A DNA stretch of 10,427 bases from positions 1 to 10,427 of the forward strand of contig DMLD01000158.1 of assembly GCA_003453515.1 (NCBI GenBank). The letters run 5' to 3'. The notes beneath the pieces are model-generated. The model ran no database searches and was not told where the DNA came from. It was given only the letters and a program-made list of their open reading frames with translations. Position numbers and translations under genes: made by a program. This document shows, in pieces, positions 1-6,247 of this stretch. How positions within the stretch are numbered: the first letter of the stretch is position 1; the number at the start of each line of letters is the position of its first letter. Source of the stretch: Lachnospiraceae bacterium. GTDB taxonomy: Bacteria > Bacillota > Clostridia > Lachnospirales > Lachnospiraceae.

Positions 1-824
1 TGTCCGGAGGTCTCGCCCTTGACCCATATCTCGTTCCGGCTCCTGCTGTAATACGTCATCTTGCCGGTGGCAAGCGTCAGATTGTAGCTCTCTTCGTTCA
101 TATAGGCGAGCATGAGCACTTCCTTTGTGCGGTAATCCTGAACGATACACGGCACAAGCCCAAAGCGATCCTTTTTGAACTCGGAAAAGGGCTGGCTGCT
201 CTCAAACGTGTTTACATTTATCCCGGCTGCCTTCAGATTGGACTTTACCTTAAAAATGGACTTGTCCTCATAGTGGTTGGTGGAGACGCCGTACACCTTT
301 GGCAGCTCCATAAGCTCTATAAGGTCATTTCTCATCAGCGAGTCCCTGATCACTATGTCCTTGCCGCACGAGAGTATCCTCTTTGACAGCGCTCCTCCCG
401 TATCAACATGCTTCAAAAGGAGCTTGTCAACAGGAAAATGTATCTTCTCAAACGGCTCACTGCCATCTATCTCCATGATGATCCTGTCCGATCCGAATCT
501 CCCGACAGCCTCGTCAAGCACTGCCTTGTCCGGCATGATCTCATACTTGATGACCACATGTGAGGCTCCTGTATAAAACGCCTTCTTTATGTCATCAAAC
601 CTGTTCACATACAGTCCAATGACAAACGGTATATCGACCGTGGTCTCAAGCCGCTTCATGGTGCGCAGAAACTCCTCACGGTCCGACTCCACCTTGGAAT
701 AGTTGTAGACAAACAGCTCATCCGCTCCCATAAAGCAATACTGCTCCGCCCTGCGAAGCACCTTGTCGGGAAACTCCGACTCTGCATTTATAAACGGGAT
801 TATCTTTTTGAATTTATCTGACAC
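1..824 (-). CDS. hisI: HisF-like domain fused to phosphoribosyl-AMP cyclohydrolase (HisI, probably HisIE); C-terminus cut by window edge
   Basis: The 274 visible residues form two parts. Residues about 1-208 resemble a shortened HisF TIM barrel: the IIPFINA start matches His[16 protein letters not shown] at 33-40 matches the HisF GADELVFL segment, GASHVVIK at 86-93 matches GADKVSIN, and the end at 190-205 resembles the last HisF helix. The first catalytic Asp is Asn13 and the GGGI phosphate-binding motif is replaced by VIGLYVNR, so HisF cyclase activity is unlikely. From about residue 216 the HisI domain begins ([34 protein letters not shown]). HisI opens the ring of phosphoribosyl-AMP, the third step of histidine synthesis. 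Its zinc ligands, and any HisE domain, lie beyond the edge. The start is GTG at 824, directly after the hisB TAG, with an AAGGGGG ribosome binding site inside hisB 8 bases upstream. HisI is secure; a trailing HisE domain is inferred from family habit. Confidence 0.88.
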   Translation of the reverse strand, partial: MSDKFKKIIPFINAESEFPDKVLRRAEQYCFMGADELFVYNYSKVESDREEFLRTMKRLETTVDIPFVIGLYVNRFDDIKKAFYTGASHVVIKYEIMPDKAVLDEAVGRFGSDRIIMEIDGSEPFEKIHFPVDKLLLKHVDTGGALSKRILSCGKDIVIRDSLMRNDLIELMELPKVYGVSTNHYEDKSIFKVKSNLKAAGINVNTFESSQPFSEFKKDRFGLVPCIVQDYRTKEVLMLAYMNEESYNLTLATGKMTYYSRSRNEIWVKGETSG

Positions 825-1412
825 CTACAGCACCCCCTTCGTTGATAGTACGCCCTCGATCCTGGGATCCACGCGGGTCGCCGCATCGAGTGCCTTTGAA
901 AAAGCCTTAAACATCGCTTCAACGATATGGTGCGTGTTCTCTCCGTCCAGCTGTTTTATATGAAGATTGATACATGCTCCGTTTACAAAGCCCAAGAAAA
1001 ATTCTCTCACGGTCTCCGTCTCCATGGTCCCGAGCGTCGGAGACGGCAGGCTCGCCTCATACACAAGATAGGGGCGTCCCGAAAAATCCAAGCTCACCAG
1101 TACGAGCGCATCGTCCATCGGAAGTATGGAGCTGCCGTATCTGACTATCCCTTCCTTGTCTCCGAGTGCCTTGGCAAACGCTTCCCCGAGCGCTATGCCC
1201 GTGTCCTCCACGGTGTGATGCGCGTCGACCTCGGTATCGCCGTCGACCCTGAGCAGCAGATTGAAAAGTCCGTGTCTTGCAAAGCCCTCAAGCATATGAT
1301 CGAAAAATCCGATCCCTGTCGTGATATCGTAGTTTCCGCGTCCGTCTATATTCAGCTTAAGAGATATCGATGTCTCTTTGGTCTCACGCTCATAGCTCAC
1401 CTGTCGATCCAT
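825..1412 (-). CDS. hisB: Imidazoleglycerol-phosphate dehydratase
   Basis: This 195-residue protein has the normal length of a monofunctional HisB. It dehydrates imidazole glycerol phosphate to imidazole acetol phosphate in cytoplasmic histidine synthesis. The two manganese-binding His motifs characteristic of the family are intact: HHTVED at 65-70 and HHIVEA at 161-166. Also present are GIGFFDHML at 33-41, DFSGRP at 109-114 and the C-terminal STKG at 190-193. There is no fused histidinol-phosphatase domain, as is usual outside enterobacteria. The start is ATG at 1412, with an AGAGGAG sequence upstream at a rather long spacing of about 11 bases. It is the first gene of its unit behind the promoter at 1543-1571. 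The HisF-like/HisI gene follows with no gap and in the same frame, so the two are surely cotranscribed and probably translationally coupled. Confidence 0.97.
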   Translation of the reverse strand: MDRQVSYERETKETSISLKLNIDGRGNYDITTGIGFFDHMLEGFARHGLFNLLLRVDGDTEVDAHHTVEDTGIALGEAFAKALGDKEGIVRYGSSILPMDDALVLVSLDFSGRPYLVYEASLPSPTLGTMETETVREFFLGFVNGACINLHIKQLDGENTHHIVEAMFKAFSKALDAATRVDPRIEGVLSTKGVL

Positions 1413-1536
1413 AGCCTGCTATGCTCCTCTTCTAAATTATCTTTTGTTGACAGTTACTGTTACGGCTGATATGTGTATCTGTCAGCTGCGACCGGTAAAT
1501 GTCAGCAAACAAAAAAATGCATACTACCCCACAATT
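1413..1536 (-). promoter_or_regulatory. Predicted hisB leader with possible alternative stems
   Basis: From the predicted transcription start (about 1536) to the hisB ATG there are about 124 untranslated bases. On the + strand TGTCAGC occurs twice exactly 20 bp apart (1480-1486 and 1500-1506), and TGACAG at 1448-1453 can pair with either copy (6 bp with the first, 5 bp with the second). A local 5-bp stem GCTGA/TCAGC competes with this. I see no T-box motif, no His-rich leader peptide and no terminator stem with a U-tract, so regulation through this leader is only a possibility. Confidence 0.25.
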
Positions 1537-1542
1537 AGTAAT

Positions 1543-1571
1543 AGTATACACTTTTTTATAAAAAAAATCAA
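1543..1571 (-). promoter_or_regulatory. Sigma-A type promoter of the hisB unit
   Basis: On the minus strand TTGATT (-35, 1571-1566) and TATACT (-10, 1548-1543) are separated by exactly 17 bp within AT-rich DNA between trmD and hisB. Each hexamer matches the sigma-A consensus at 4-5 of 6 positions. The predicted start is near 1536. A second hexamer, TATAAT at 1578-1573, has no acceptable -35 at the right distance and is the weaker candidate. Confidence 0.72.
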
Positions 1572-1581
1572 GATTATACTG

Positions 1582-1602
1582 AAAAAAAGTTACTCAAAAC
1601 TT
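1582..1602 (-). terminator. Weak candidate terminator after trmD
   Basis: On the minus strand a 5-bp stem (AAGTT, 1602-1598, with AACTT, 1591-1587) around a 6-base loop runs straight into T residues ending at 1582. The stem overlaps the trmD stop codon and is short and AT-rich. It sits where the ribosomal operon should end, but termination is likely inefficient if real. Confidence 0.3.
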
Positions 1603-2287
1603 ACTTGTATCTTTCGTACAGATCCGGTCTTCTGCTCTTAGTTCTTTCCAACGACTGCTCATGCCTCCATTTTTCCACATTGGCATGGTGTCCCGAGAGC
1701 AAGACCTCAGGTACCTTTTTCCCGTGGAACTCCTCGGGTCTTGTGTACTGCGGATACTCCAAAAGCCCGTTCTCAAAGCTGTCCGTGCCTGCCGAGTCGC
1801 TGTTGTGGAGCACTCCCGGCACAAACCGCGCGATCGCGTCCATCATCACCATCGACGGCAGCTCACCTCCCGTCAGCACGTAGTCTCCTATCGACACATC
1901 TACCGTACCTATCTCCTCGAGCACTCTCTCATCTATACCCTCATAATGCCCGCATAAAAATACGAGCGTGTCGCAGTCCGCGAGCTCCTTTGCCATAGCG
2001 GAGTCAAACACTCTTCCCTGCGGAGTAAGATGGATGACATCGGGCTTTTTGCCGACCTCAGAGCATATAGCCTCGTAGCAGCGCCACACGGGCTCCGCCT
2101 CCATGACCATCCCGGCACCTCCGCCGTAAGGATAGTCGTCGACTCTTAAGTGCTTGTCAAGAGTGTAGTCGCGGATGTTTTTGATCCTTAATTCGATAAG
2201 CCCCGACTCTCTTGCCCGTCCGAGTATACTCTCGCCCATGACGGCTTCTATGGTATCCGGAAACAGGGTCATCACATAATATATCAT
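1601..2287 (-). CDS. trmD: tRNA (guanine(37)-N1)-methyltransferase
   Basis: TrmD methylates N1 of G37 next to the anticodon of tRNAs reading CNN codons, using S-adenosylmethionine, and prevents +1 frameshifting. The 228-residue protein is slightly shorter than the usual 240-250 but complete. It shows the trefoil-knot SPOUT motifs: GGGAGMVM at 55-62, LTPQGR at 87-92, CGHYEGIDERV at 112-122 and SIGDYVLTGGE at 132-142. The second domain has the conserved Asp169 (in SAGTDSFENG), expected to be the general base, and LLEYPQYTRP at 175-184. ATG at 2287 has AGGAGAG 4-9 bases upstream. It lies 8 bp behind rimM, the classic order, and is the last gene of the operon; rplS does not follow. Confidence 0.98.
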   Translation of the reverse strand: MIYYVMTLFPDTIEAVMGESILGRARESGLIELRIKNIRDYTLDKHLRVDDYPYGGGAGMVMEAEPVWRCYEAICSEVGKKPDVIHLTPQGRVFDSAMAKELADCDTLVFLCGHYEGIDERVLEEIGTVDVSIGDYVLTGGELPSMVMMDAIARFVPGVLHNSDSAGTDSFENGLLEYPQYTRPEEFHGKKVPEVLLSGHHANVEKWRHEQSLERTKSRRPDLYERYK

Positions 2288-2295
2288 GTTCTCTC

Positions 2296-2832
2296 CTAAT
2301 CCATCAGCCCGTCCATCACGTGAGCCACTACCTGTTTATTTTCGATATCCACGGAAAGGATGCACTCGTCTATGACCGGAAACAGTACCTCCCTGCCATC
2401 GTCCGTCCTTATGACAAATACCGGATTGGCGCCTGTCTCCAGGACATCGCTCACCTCTCCGAGCTTTTCTCCCTCATCACTTGTGACCGTGCATCCGGGA
2501 ACATCATAGAGAAAGTACTCGCCCTCAGCAAGCTCGATCGCATCGTCTCTTGTGACCATAAGATCAAAGCCGTGAAAGCTCTCCACATCCTCAAGCCTTG
2601 AAAACTCCTTAAACTTCAGGATGACCATATTTTTAAAGTACTTCACGCCCTCTACGTGAAGCGTAAGCAGCTCGCTCCTTGTGACCATATACACAGTGTC
2701 ACAGCTTTTGAACCTCTCGGGCGCGGATGTGGTCGGGTAGACTTTCACCTCGCCCTTCAGTCCGTGCGGCTTGGTAACCACGCCTATGCGCAGCATGTCC
2801 GCTATTTTTTCTTCCGTATTTTTATCTAACAT
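2296..2832 (-). CDS. rimM: 16S rRNA processing protein RimM
   Basis: RimM helps mature the head of the 30S subunit and binds ribosomal protein S19. The N-terminal RimM domain carries the family signature RIGVVTKPHGLKGEVKVYPTT near its start. The C-terminal PRC-barrel runs from GEYFLYDVPGCTV to the end and includes the typical VLFPVIDECILSVD. I chose ATG at 2832, giving 178 residues and starting 2 bases after the khpA stop. A GTG at 2838 overlapping that stop is an equally possible start, two residues longer. Neither has a clear ribosome binding site, so translation probably depends on ribosomes finishing khpA. trmD follows after 8 bp. Confidence 0.96.
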   Translation of the reverse strand: MLDKNTEEKIADMLRIGVVTKPHGLKGEVKVYPTTSAPERFKSCDTVYMVTRSELLTLHVEGVKYFKNMVILKFKEFSRLEDVESFHGFDLMVTRDDAIELAEGEYFLYDVPGCTVTSDEGEKLGEVSDVLETGANPVFVIRTDDGREVLFPVIDECILSVDIENKQVVAHVMDGLMD

Positions 2833-2834
2833 AA

Positions 2835-3065
2835 TCACTTGATATCAACCATGATCTTTTTGTCTGTCTTGACACCGCCCGCAGCGCGCACTACTGTACG
2901 AATAGCCTTGGCGATGCGACCCTGCTTGCCGATAACCTTGCCCATATCGTCGGGAGCAACAGTGAGATTGAGCACGATCTGACGATCGTCCTCCTCCTCA
3001 GTCACTACCACTGATGTAGGGTCATCAACAAGAGATCTGGCGATAACTTCAACCAATTCCTTCAT
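2835..3065 (-). CDS. khpA: KH-domain RNA-binding protein KhpA (YlqC family)
   Basis: This 76-residue protein is a single type II KH domain with the canonical GxxG loop in GKVIGKQGRIAKAIR (G46-K-Q-G49). In Firmicutes such proteins work as an RNA chaperone, with the KhpB/Jag partner where that is present, and have been linked to control of cell length and to small RNAs. Its place between rpsP and rimM is the standard one. ATG at 3065 has an excellent GGAGGTG site. The 43-bp gap after rpsP contains a 5-bp stem with a 4-base loop (+ strand 3087-3100), which may separate the two cistrons. Its stop codon lies 2 bases before the chosen rimM ATG and overlaps the alternative GTG start, implying coupling. 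Confidence 0.95.
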   Translation of the reverse strand: MKELVEVIARSLVDDPTSVVVTEEEDDRQIVLNLTVAPDDMGKVIGKQGRIAKAIRTVVRAAGGVKTDKKIMVDIK

Positions 3066-3108
3066 CAGACACCTCCGTCACCTACTGCATCAAACGATGC
3101 TTATATTC

Positions 3109-3348
3109 TCAGTTGATACCTGCCTGCTTAAAAAGACGGGCAACGACATCTGTCGGGCGAGCGCCGTTTGCAAGCCACTGCTTTGCAGCTTCCTCGTCGA
3201 TCTTGACCTCAGCCGGCTCCATGTTGGGATCGTATGTACCGATCTCTGCGATGTTCTTGCCGTCTCTGGGTGATCTCTCGTCAGCCACCACGATACGATA
3301 GAACGGAGTTCTCTTCTTTCCAAGTCTCTTCAAACGAATCTTAACCAC
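3109..3348 (-). CDS. rpsP: 30S ribosomal protein bS16
   Basis: This 79-residue protein begins [20 protein letters not shown], the hallmark of bS16, and contains [20 protein letters not shown] and the C-terminal [19 protein letters not shown]. It is an early-binding 30S assembly protein contacting 16S rRNA. The start codon is GTG at 3348, preceded by a perfect AGGAGG with 8 bases of spacing, which decides the start. It follows ffh after 152 bp, an unusually large gap for this operon that contains a possible leader hairpin. Confidence 0.98.
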   Translation of the reverse strand: MVKIRLKRLGKKRTPFYRIVVADERSPRDGKNIAEIGTYDPNMEPAEVKIDEEAAKQWLANGARPTDVVARLFKQAGIN

Positions 3349-3386
3349 TTTTCTTACCTCCTGTTTGTTGTTGATTATTTATTTCC

Positions 3387-3420
3387 ATTAAGGGCATACT
3401 TATCCAAGCTGTTCCTTAAT
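3387..3420 (-). promoter_or_regulatory. Possible hairpin in the ffh-rpsP gap
   Basis: A perfect 7-bp inverted repeat (ATTAAGG, 3387-3393, with CCTTAAT, 3414-3420) encloses a 20-base loop. The loop can form a small inner stem CTT/AAG around GGAT. It ends about 30 bases before the rpsP AGGAGG, and no U-tract follows. It could be an RNA-processing site, a bS16 leader element or chance. I saw no convincing -35/-10 pair in the rest of 3349-3500. Confidence 0.3.
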
Positions 3421-3500
3421 CGATAACTATTATTACTTACCCAAACACAATTGCTTGAGTTCTGCATATACAAGCACCGGCGGCACCTACAGGACACCCG

Positions 3501-4853
3501 TCAAAACGGAAACTTCATGCCGCCGGGCAACCCGCCTCTTCGCTTCCTGCCCTTGCCGCCCATCATGCCTGACATCTGCTTCATCATCTTTTTGCTCTGC
3601 TCGAACTGCTTCATCAGCCTGTTTACCTCGCTGATGTCCACACCGGCACCCGCAGCGATCCTTCGTTTTCTCGAGGGATTGATGATTGAGGGATTCGTTC
3701 TCTCCTTTTTCGTCATGGAGTAGATGATCGCCTCGGTGCCCTTCAGCGCATCGTCATCTATCTCAAGATCCTTTGGCAGTCCCATGCCCGGGAGCATTTT
3801 CAATATGCTTGAAAGCCCGCCCATCTTTTTCATCTGCTGCATTTGCGCCAAAAAATCATTGAAATCAAATTCTGCCTTTTTGAATTTCTTTGCCATCTCG
3901 GCAGCCTGCTCCTCATCGATCTCTGCCTCCGCCTTTTCGATGAGAGTCAGCACATCGCCCATCCCGAGTATCCTCGACGCCATGCGGTCGGGGTAGAACT
4001 GCTCGAGATCCGAAAGCTTCTCTCCCATACCCACATAGTATATGGGCTTTCCGGTCACCGCACGTATCGACAGCGCAGCACCGCCTCTGGTATCGGAGTC
4101 AAGCTTTGTAAGTATCACTCCGTCTATGGAGAGCTTTTCATCAAATGTCGAAGCCACATTCACGGCATCCTGTCCGGTCATGGCGTCCACGACGAGTATC
4201 GTCTTGTGGATATCTATCTCTTCCTTTATCCTCGCAAGCTCGCCCATCATCTCCTCATCTATGTGTAGACGTCCGGCTGTATCGAGTATGACAAGGTTGT
4301 TGCCGTTTTCCTTGGCATGTGACATCGCCGCCTTGGCTATGTCGACCGGCGAGTGATCGGTACCCATCGAGAATACGGGTACCCCCTGCTTCTCACCGTT
4401 TCTTTGCAGCTGATCGATAGCTGCGGGTCTGTATATATCGCAGGCTACAAGGAGAGGTCTCTTGCCCTGAGCCTTGAACTTGCCGGCGAGCTTCGCGGTG
4501 GTCGTCGTCTTACCTGCACCCTGTAGGCCGCACATCATGAGAACAGTTGTCGCAGAGCCCGGTATAAGGTCAAGCTCAACAGTCTCCCCGCCCATCATCT
4601 CTATCATCTCTTCGTTGACATACTTGATGACGGTCTGCCCCGGTGTAAGCGAATTGAGCACATCCTCACCGGTCGCCTTTTCGGTGACTGCCTTGGTGAA
4701 ATTTTTAACGACCTTGAAGTTGACATCTGCCTCCAGCAGCGCCATCTTGACTTCCTTCATGGCGACCTTGACATCGTCCTCGGTCAGACGCCCCTTGCTC
4801 CTAAGTCCCTTAAAGACATTTTGTAGCTTTTCAGATAAACTGTCAAATGCCAT
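3501..4853 (-). CDS. ffh: Signal recognition particle protein Ffh (SRP54)
   Basis: Ffh is the SRP GTPase that binds signal peptides and 4.5S/6S RNA and docks with FtsY at the membrane. The 450 residues contain an N domain (1-90), a G domain with GLQGAGKTTTTAKLA at 109-123, the DTAGR switch at 191-195 and TKLD at 249-252, and a methionine-rich M domain (about 320-430). The M domain has the RNA-binding SRKRRIAAGAG at 394-404. The tail ends in a basic, glycine-rich stretch and GLPGGMKFPF. I chose ATG at 4853 because the family begins MAFDSLSEKL. A GTG at 4862 has AAGGA better placed and would add three residues. The gene starts 17 bp after ylxM, its usual partner. Confidence 0.98.
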   Translation of the reverse strand: MAFDSLSEKLQNVFKGLRSKGRLTEDDVKVAMKEVKMALLEADVNFKVVKNFTKAVTEKATGEDVLNSLTPGQTVIKYVNEEMIEMMGGETVELDLIPGSATTVLMMCGLQGAGKTTTTAKLAGKFKAQGKRPLLVACDIYRPAAIDQLQRNGEKQGVPVFSMGTDHSPVDIAKAAMSHAKENGNNLVILDTAGRLHIDEEMMGELARIKEEIDIHKTILVVDAMTGQDAVNVASTFDEKLSIDGVILTKLDSDTRGGAALSIRAVTGKPIYYVGMGEKLSDLEQFYPDRMASRILGMGDVLTLIEKAEAEIDEEQAAEMAKKFKKAEFDFNDFLAQMQQMKKMGGLSSILKMLPGMGLPKDLEIDDDALKGTEAIIYSMTKKERTNPSIINPSRKRRIAAGAGVDISEVNRLMKQFEQSKKMMKQMSGMMGGKGRKRRGGLPGGMKFPF

Positions 4854-4870
4854 ACGGATCACCCATTTCC

Positions 4871-5254
4871 TTAAAGATTGCTTCTTATCTCGTTAACCAG
4901 CTTTTTGATACTGTCATATTCCCTACTCTTTAAAAATGTACCGCTCCCGATCCCGTCGATGACAGCCTCCAGCCTTTCAAGCCTCTCATCTGTCTCGATG
5001 CTTTTTTTCAGAAGCCCCAGTTTGTCCTCATATCCCTTTAGTTTTTTTTGGGTCCTCTTGATGATATCGTATACACCCTGTCTGGTTATGTCGCGCGTGT
5101 TCGCTATCTCCGCCAACGACAGGTTATCAAGCACATACTCCTCAAATATCTCCCTCTGCGACTCCTTTATCAGCGCACCGTATATATCGTACAGCGCGGC
5201 GAGCCTTGCTATCTCGGCGGGAGAAGTGATCGACGAGTTGTCCGTCTCTTTCAT
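4871..5254 (-). CDS. ylxM: YlxM-family helix-turn-helix protein (SRP-associated)
   Basis: This 127-residue protein belongs to the YlxM/UPF0122 family encoded next to ffh in Firmicutes. The streptococcal homologue has been reported to bind SRP components and modulate their GTPase activity; the helix-turn-helix looks like sigma-factor region 4. Visible signatures are LYDIYGALIKESQREIFEEY at 21-40, LSLAEIA at 45-51 and ITRQGVYDIIKR at 56-67, followed by a charged helical tail that could be a coiled coil. An N-terminal extension of about 15-20 residues precedes the conserved core. ATG at 5254 has AGGAGG 7 bases upstream. It is the first gene of the ffh-trmD operon, directly behind the promoter at 5322-5350. 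Confidence 0.95.
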   Translation of the reverse strand: MKETDNSSITSPAEIARLAALYDIYGALIKESQREIFEEYVLDNLSLAEIANTRDITRQGVYDIIKRTQKKLKGYEDKLGLLKKSIETDERLERLEAVIDGIGSGTFLKSREYDSIKKLVNEIRSNL

Positions 5255-5289
5255 GTCAGACCTCCTATCGGCGGCTCCGGATATAAATA

Positions 5290-5318
5290 CACCTGTAAAG
5301 CTTTTTGCCTTACAGGTG
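5290..5318 (-). promoter_or_regulatory. Stem-loop at the 5' end of the ylxM-ffh transcript
   Basis: Nine perfectly paired bases (CACCTGTAA, 5290-5298, with TTACAGGTG, 5310-5318) enclose an 11-base loop that can add two more pairs. On the minus strand no T-run follows. The stem starts 3 bases after the -10 hexamer, so the predicted mRNA begins within or at its edge. This position suits a 5' stabilising stem or a repressor dyad better than a terminator. Confidence 0.5.
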
Positions 5319-5321
5319 CAT

Positions 5322-5350
5322 AGTATACCTTATATCGTTGTTCTTGTCAA
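5322..5350 (-). promoter_or_regulatory. Consensus sigma-A promoter of the ylxM-ffh-rpsP-khpA-rimM-trmD operon
   Basis: On the minus strand a perfect TTGACA (-35, 5350-5345) is followed after exactly 17 bp by TATACT (-10, 5327-5322). The predicted start is about 5317-5315, giving a leader of about 60 bases to the ylxM ATG. It is the strongest promoter in the window, as expected for an essential ribosome/SRP operon. Confidence 0.85.
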
Positions 5351-5361
5351 TGTTTTTTTCT

Positions 5362-5400
5362 AAAAATGAACTGTTCACCGACTCATGACATCCCTGTCAT
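5362..5400 (-). terminator. Weak candidate terminator after the glucosaminidase gene
   Basis: Two short dyads follow the stop codon on the minus strand. ATGACA/TGTCAT (5385-5390 and 5395-5400, loop of 4) is followed by TGAAC/GTTCA (5367-5377, one-base centre), which leads into five T residues (5366-5362). The first dyad overlaps the last base of the stop codon. The stems are short, so termination before the ylxM promoter is plausible but not assured. Confidence 0.35.
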
Positions 5401-6122
5401 CACTTAGTCGTGCCTGCAGCCTGCTCCTCCTCATCTTTCTCTCCGCCTCCGCAGATGATGAGCTTTGAGATAGTTACGATGCAATCGCTGACCAGTGAAG
5501 GCATAAGCTTAGCAAACTCCTTTTGCTTGCGGAGCTTCTCCTGCTTCTCCTGCTTTTCCTTCTTTTCGCGCTCTGCCTTAGCCTTTGCTCTCGCCTTTGC
5601 TCTCGCCTTTGCCTTGCGCTCCTTTCTCGCCTTCTTTATCTCCTTAAACATCTTCTTGTCATATTTTTTCAGGTCATACTTTTTGATGACTCTTGATACC
5701 TCGTTGAAGTATCCGCTTGCCGGTACGCAGTATCCGCCCTTCAATATGGCACGTATCTGCTTCTTCCAGCTCTTGGTATCGGTCGCTCCGTATCTGGTAT
5801 AATAGCTTTTGTTGATGCACTCCATGTAAGCGTAGGTGCCCTTTTTCAAGCTCTTGTACGATGCTCTTCCGCCGTTTAAGCCCCAGAGATTATTCTTCCT
5901 GCCGGCTATCCCCACACCGCTCTCCACATATGCCTGGGCGATGCACACCGACGGCAGTGAGCCGTACTCCTCCCAATTCTTCTCCTTGGATACTATCTTA
6001 ACTATCTGGTCGACCTTTTTCTGCTGAAACTCACTAAACTCCGCCGCTTTTACCTCCGGCACGCTTGTAAACAATATACACAAGGCAAGCAGAGCAACTG
6101 TCAGCCTTCTCATTCCTTTCAT
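5400..6122 (-). CDS. Secreted glucosaminidase-domain protein (putative peptidoglycan hydrolase)
   Basis: A signal peptide is clear: basic KGMRR, a hydrophobic TVALLALCILFTSV stretch and a likely cut after VKA. Then comes a glucosaminidase (LytG/FlgJ-like, PF01832) domain of about 130 residues with PSVCIAQAYVESGVG, whose Glu is the expected catalytic acid, NNLWGLNGG, and SYKSLKKGTYAYMECI. Such enzymes cut the glycan strands of the cell wall. A Lys/Arg/Ala/Glu-rich helical segment of about 45 residues follows, encoded partly by 12-bp and 9-bp tandem DNA repeats (5581-5613, 5535-5556). A short hydrophobic patch and an acidic tail end the protein. No wall-binding repeat is seen. I chose ATG at 6122 (AGGTG about 6 bases upstream); GTG at 6131 would add three residues. 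It has its own promoter, and the start of the next operon lies just downstream. Confidence 0.85.
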   Translation of the reverse strand: MKGMRRLTVALLALCILFTSVPEVKAAEFSEFQQKKVDQIVKIVSKEKNWEEYGSLPSVCIAQAYVESGVGIAGRKNNLWGLNGGRASYKSLKKGTYAYMECINKSYYTRYGATDTKSWKKQIRAILKGGYCVPASGYFNEVSRVIKKYDLKKYDKKMFKEIKKARKERKAKARAKARAKAKAEREKKEKQEKQEKLRKQKEFAKLMPSLVSDCIVTISKLIICGGGEKDEEEQAAGTTK

Positions 6123-6150
6123 TTCCTTCACCTTTCCTTAGACAAATTTA

Positions 6151-6185
6151 AATCTGTTAACAATTTTGTAACATGTTAACAGATT
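6151..6185. promoter_or_regulatory. Perfect 12-bp inverted repeat, operator-like
   Basis: AATCTGTTAACA (6151-6162) and its exact reverse complement (6174-6185) flank 11 bp. Each arm contains the palindromic octamer TGTTAACA, with centres 19 bp apart. The dyad covers the -10 hexamer and the predicted start (about 6166) of the glucosaminidase promoter, which is where a repressor would block transcription. It could instead fold as a 5' mRNA hairpin. Confidence 0.6.
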
Positions 6186-6201
6186 ATTTCATTTTTGTCA
6201 A
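6173..6201 (-). promoter_or_regulatory. Promoter of the glucosaminidase gene
   Basis: On the minus strand a perfect TTGACA (6201-6196) is followed after 17 bp by TAACAT (6178-6173), with a TGn extended -10 immediately upstream. The predicted start is near 6166, leaving a leader of about 44 bases. The -10 overlaps the right arm of the 12-bp inverted repeat, which suggests regulation. Confidence 0.72.
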
Positions 6202-6247
6202 CTATTTTTTAAAGATTTAGGAAATATATTACACGAGAACCTGGTTT

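Noticed and set aside
927..1469. Long plus-strand open frame of 180 codons opposite hisB
   Set aside because: It is antisense to a clear hisB with all active-site motifs, has no family resemblance and lacks a ribosome binding site.
1447..1475. TTGACA on the plus strand in the trmD-hisB gap as a plus-strand promoter
   Set aside because: The hexamer 17 bp downstream (TATGTG) matches a -10 poorly, and no plus-strand gene follows.
5290..5318. The 9-bp stem-loop as an intrinsic terminator for the glucosaminidase gene
   Set aside because: On the minus strand no T-run follows, and it sits downstream of the ylxM -10, where it would cut off the essential operon.
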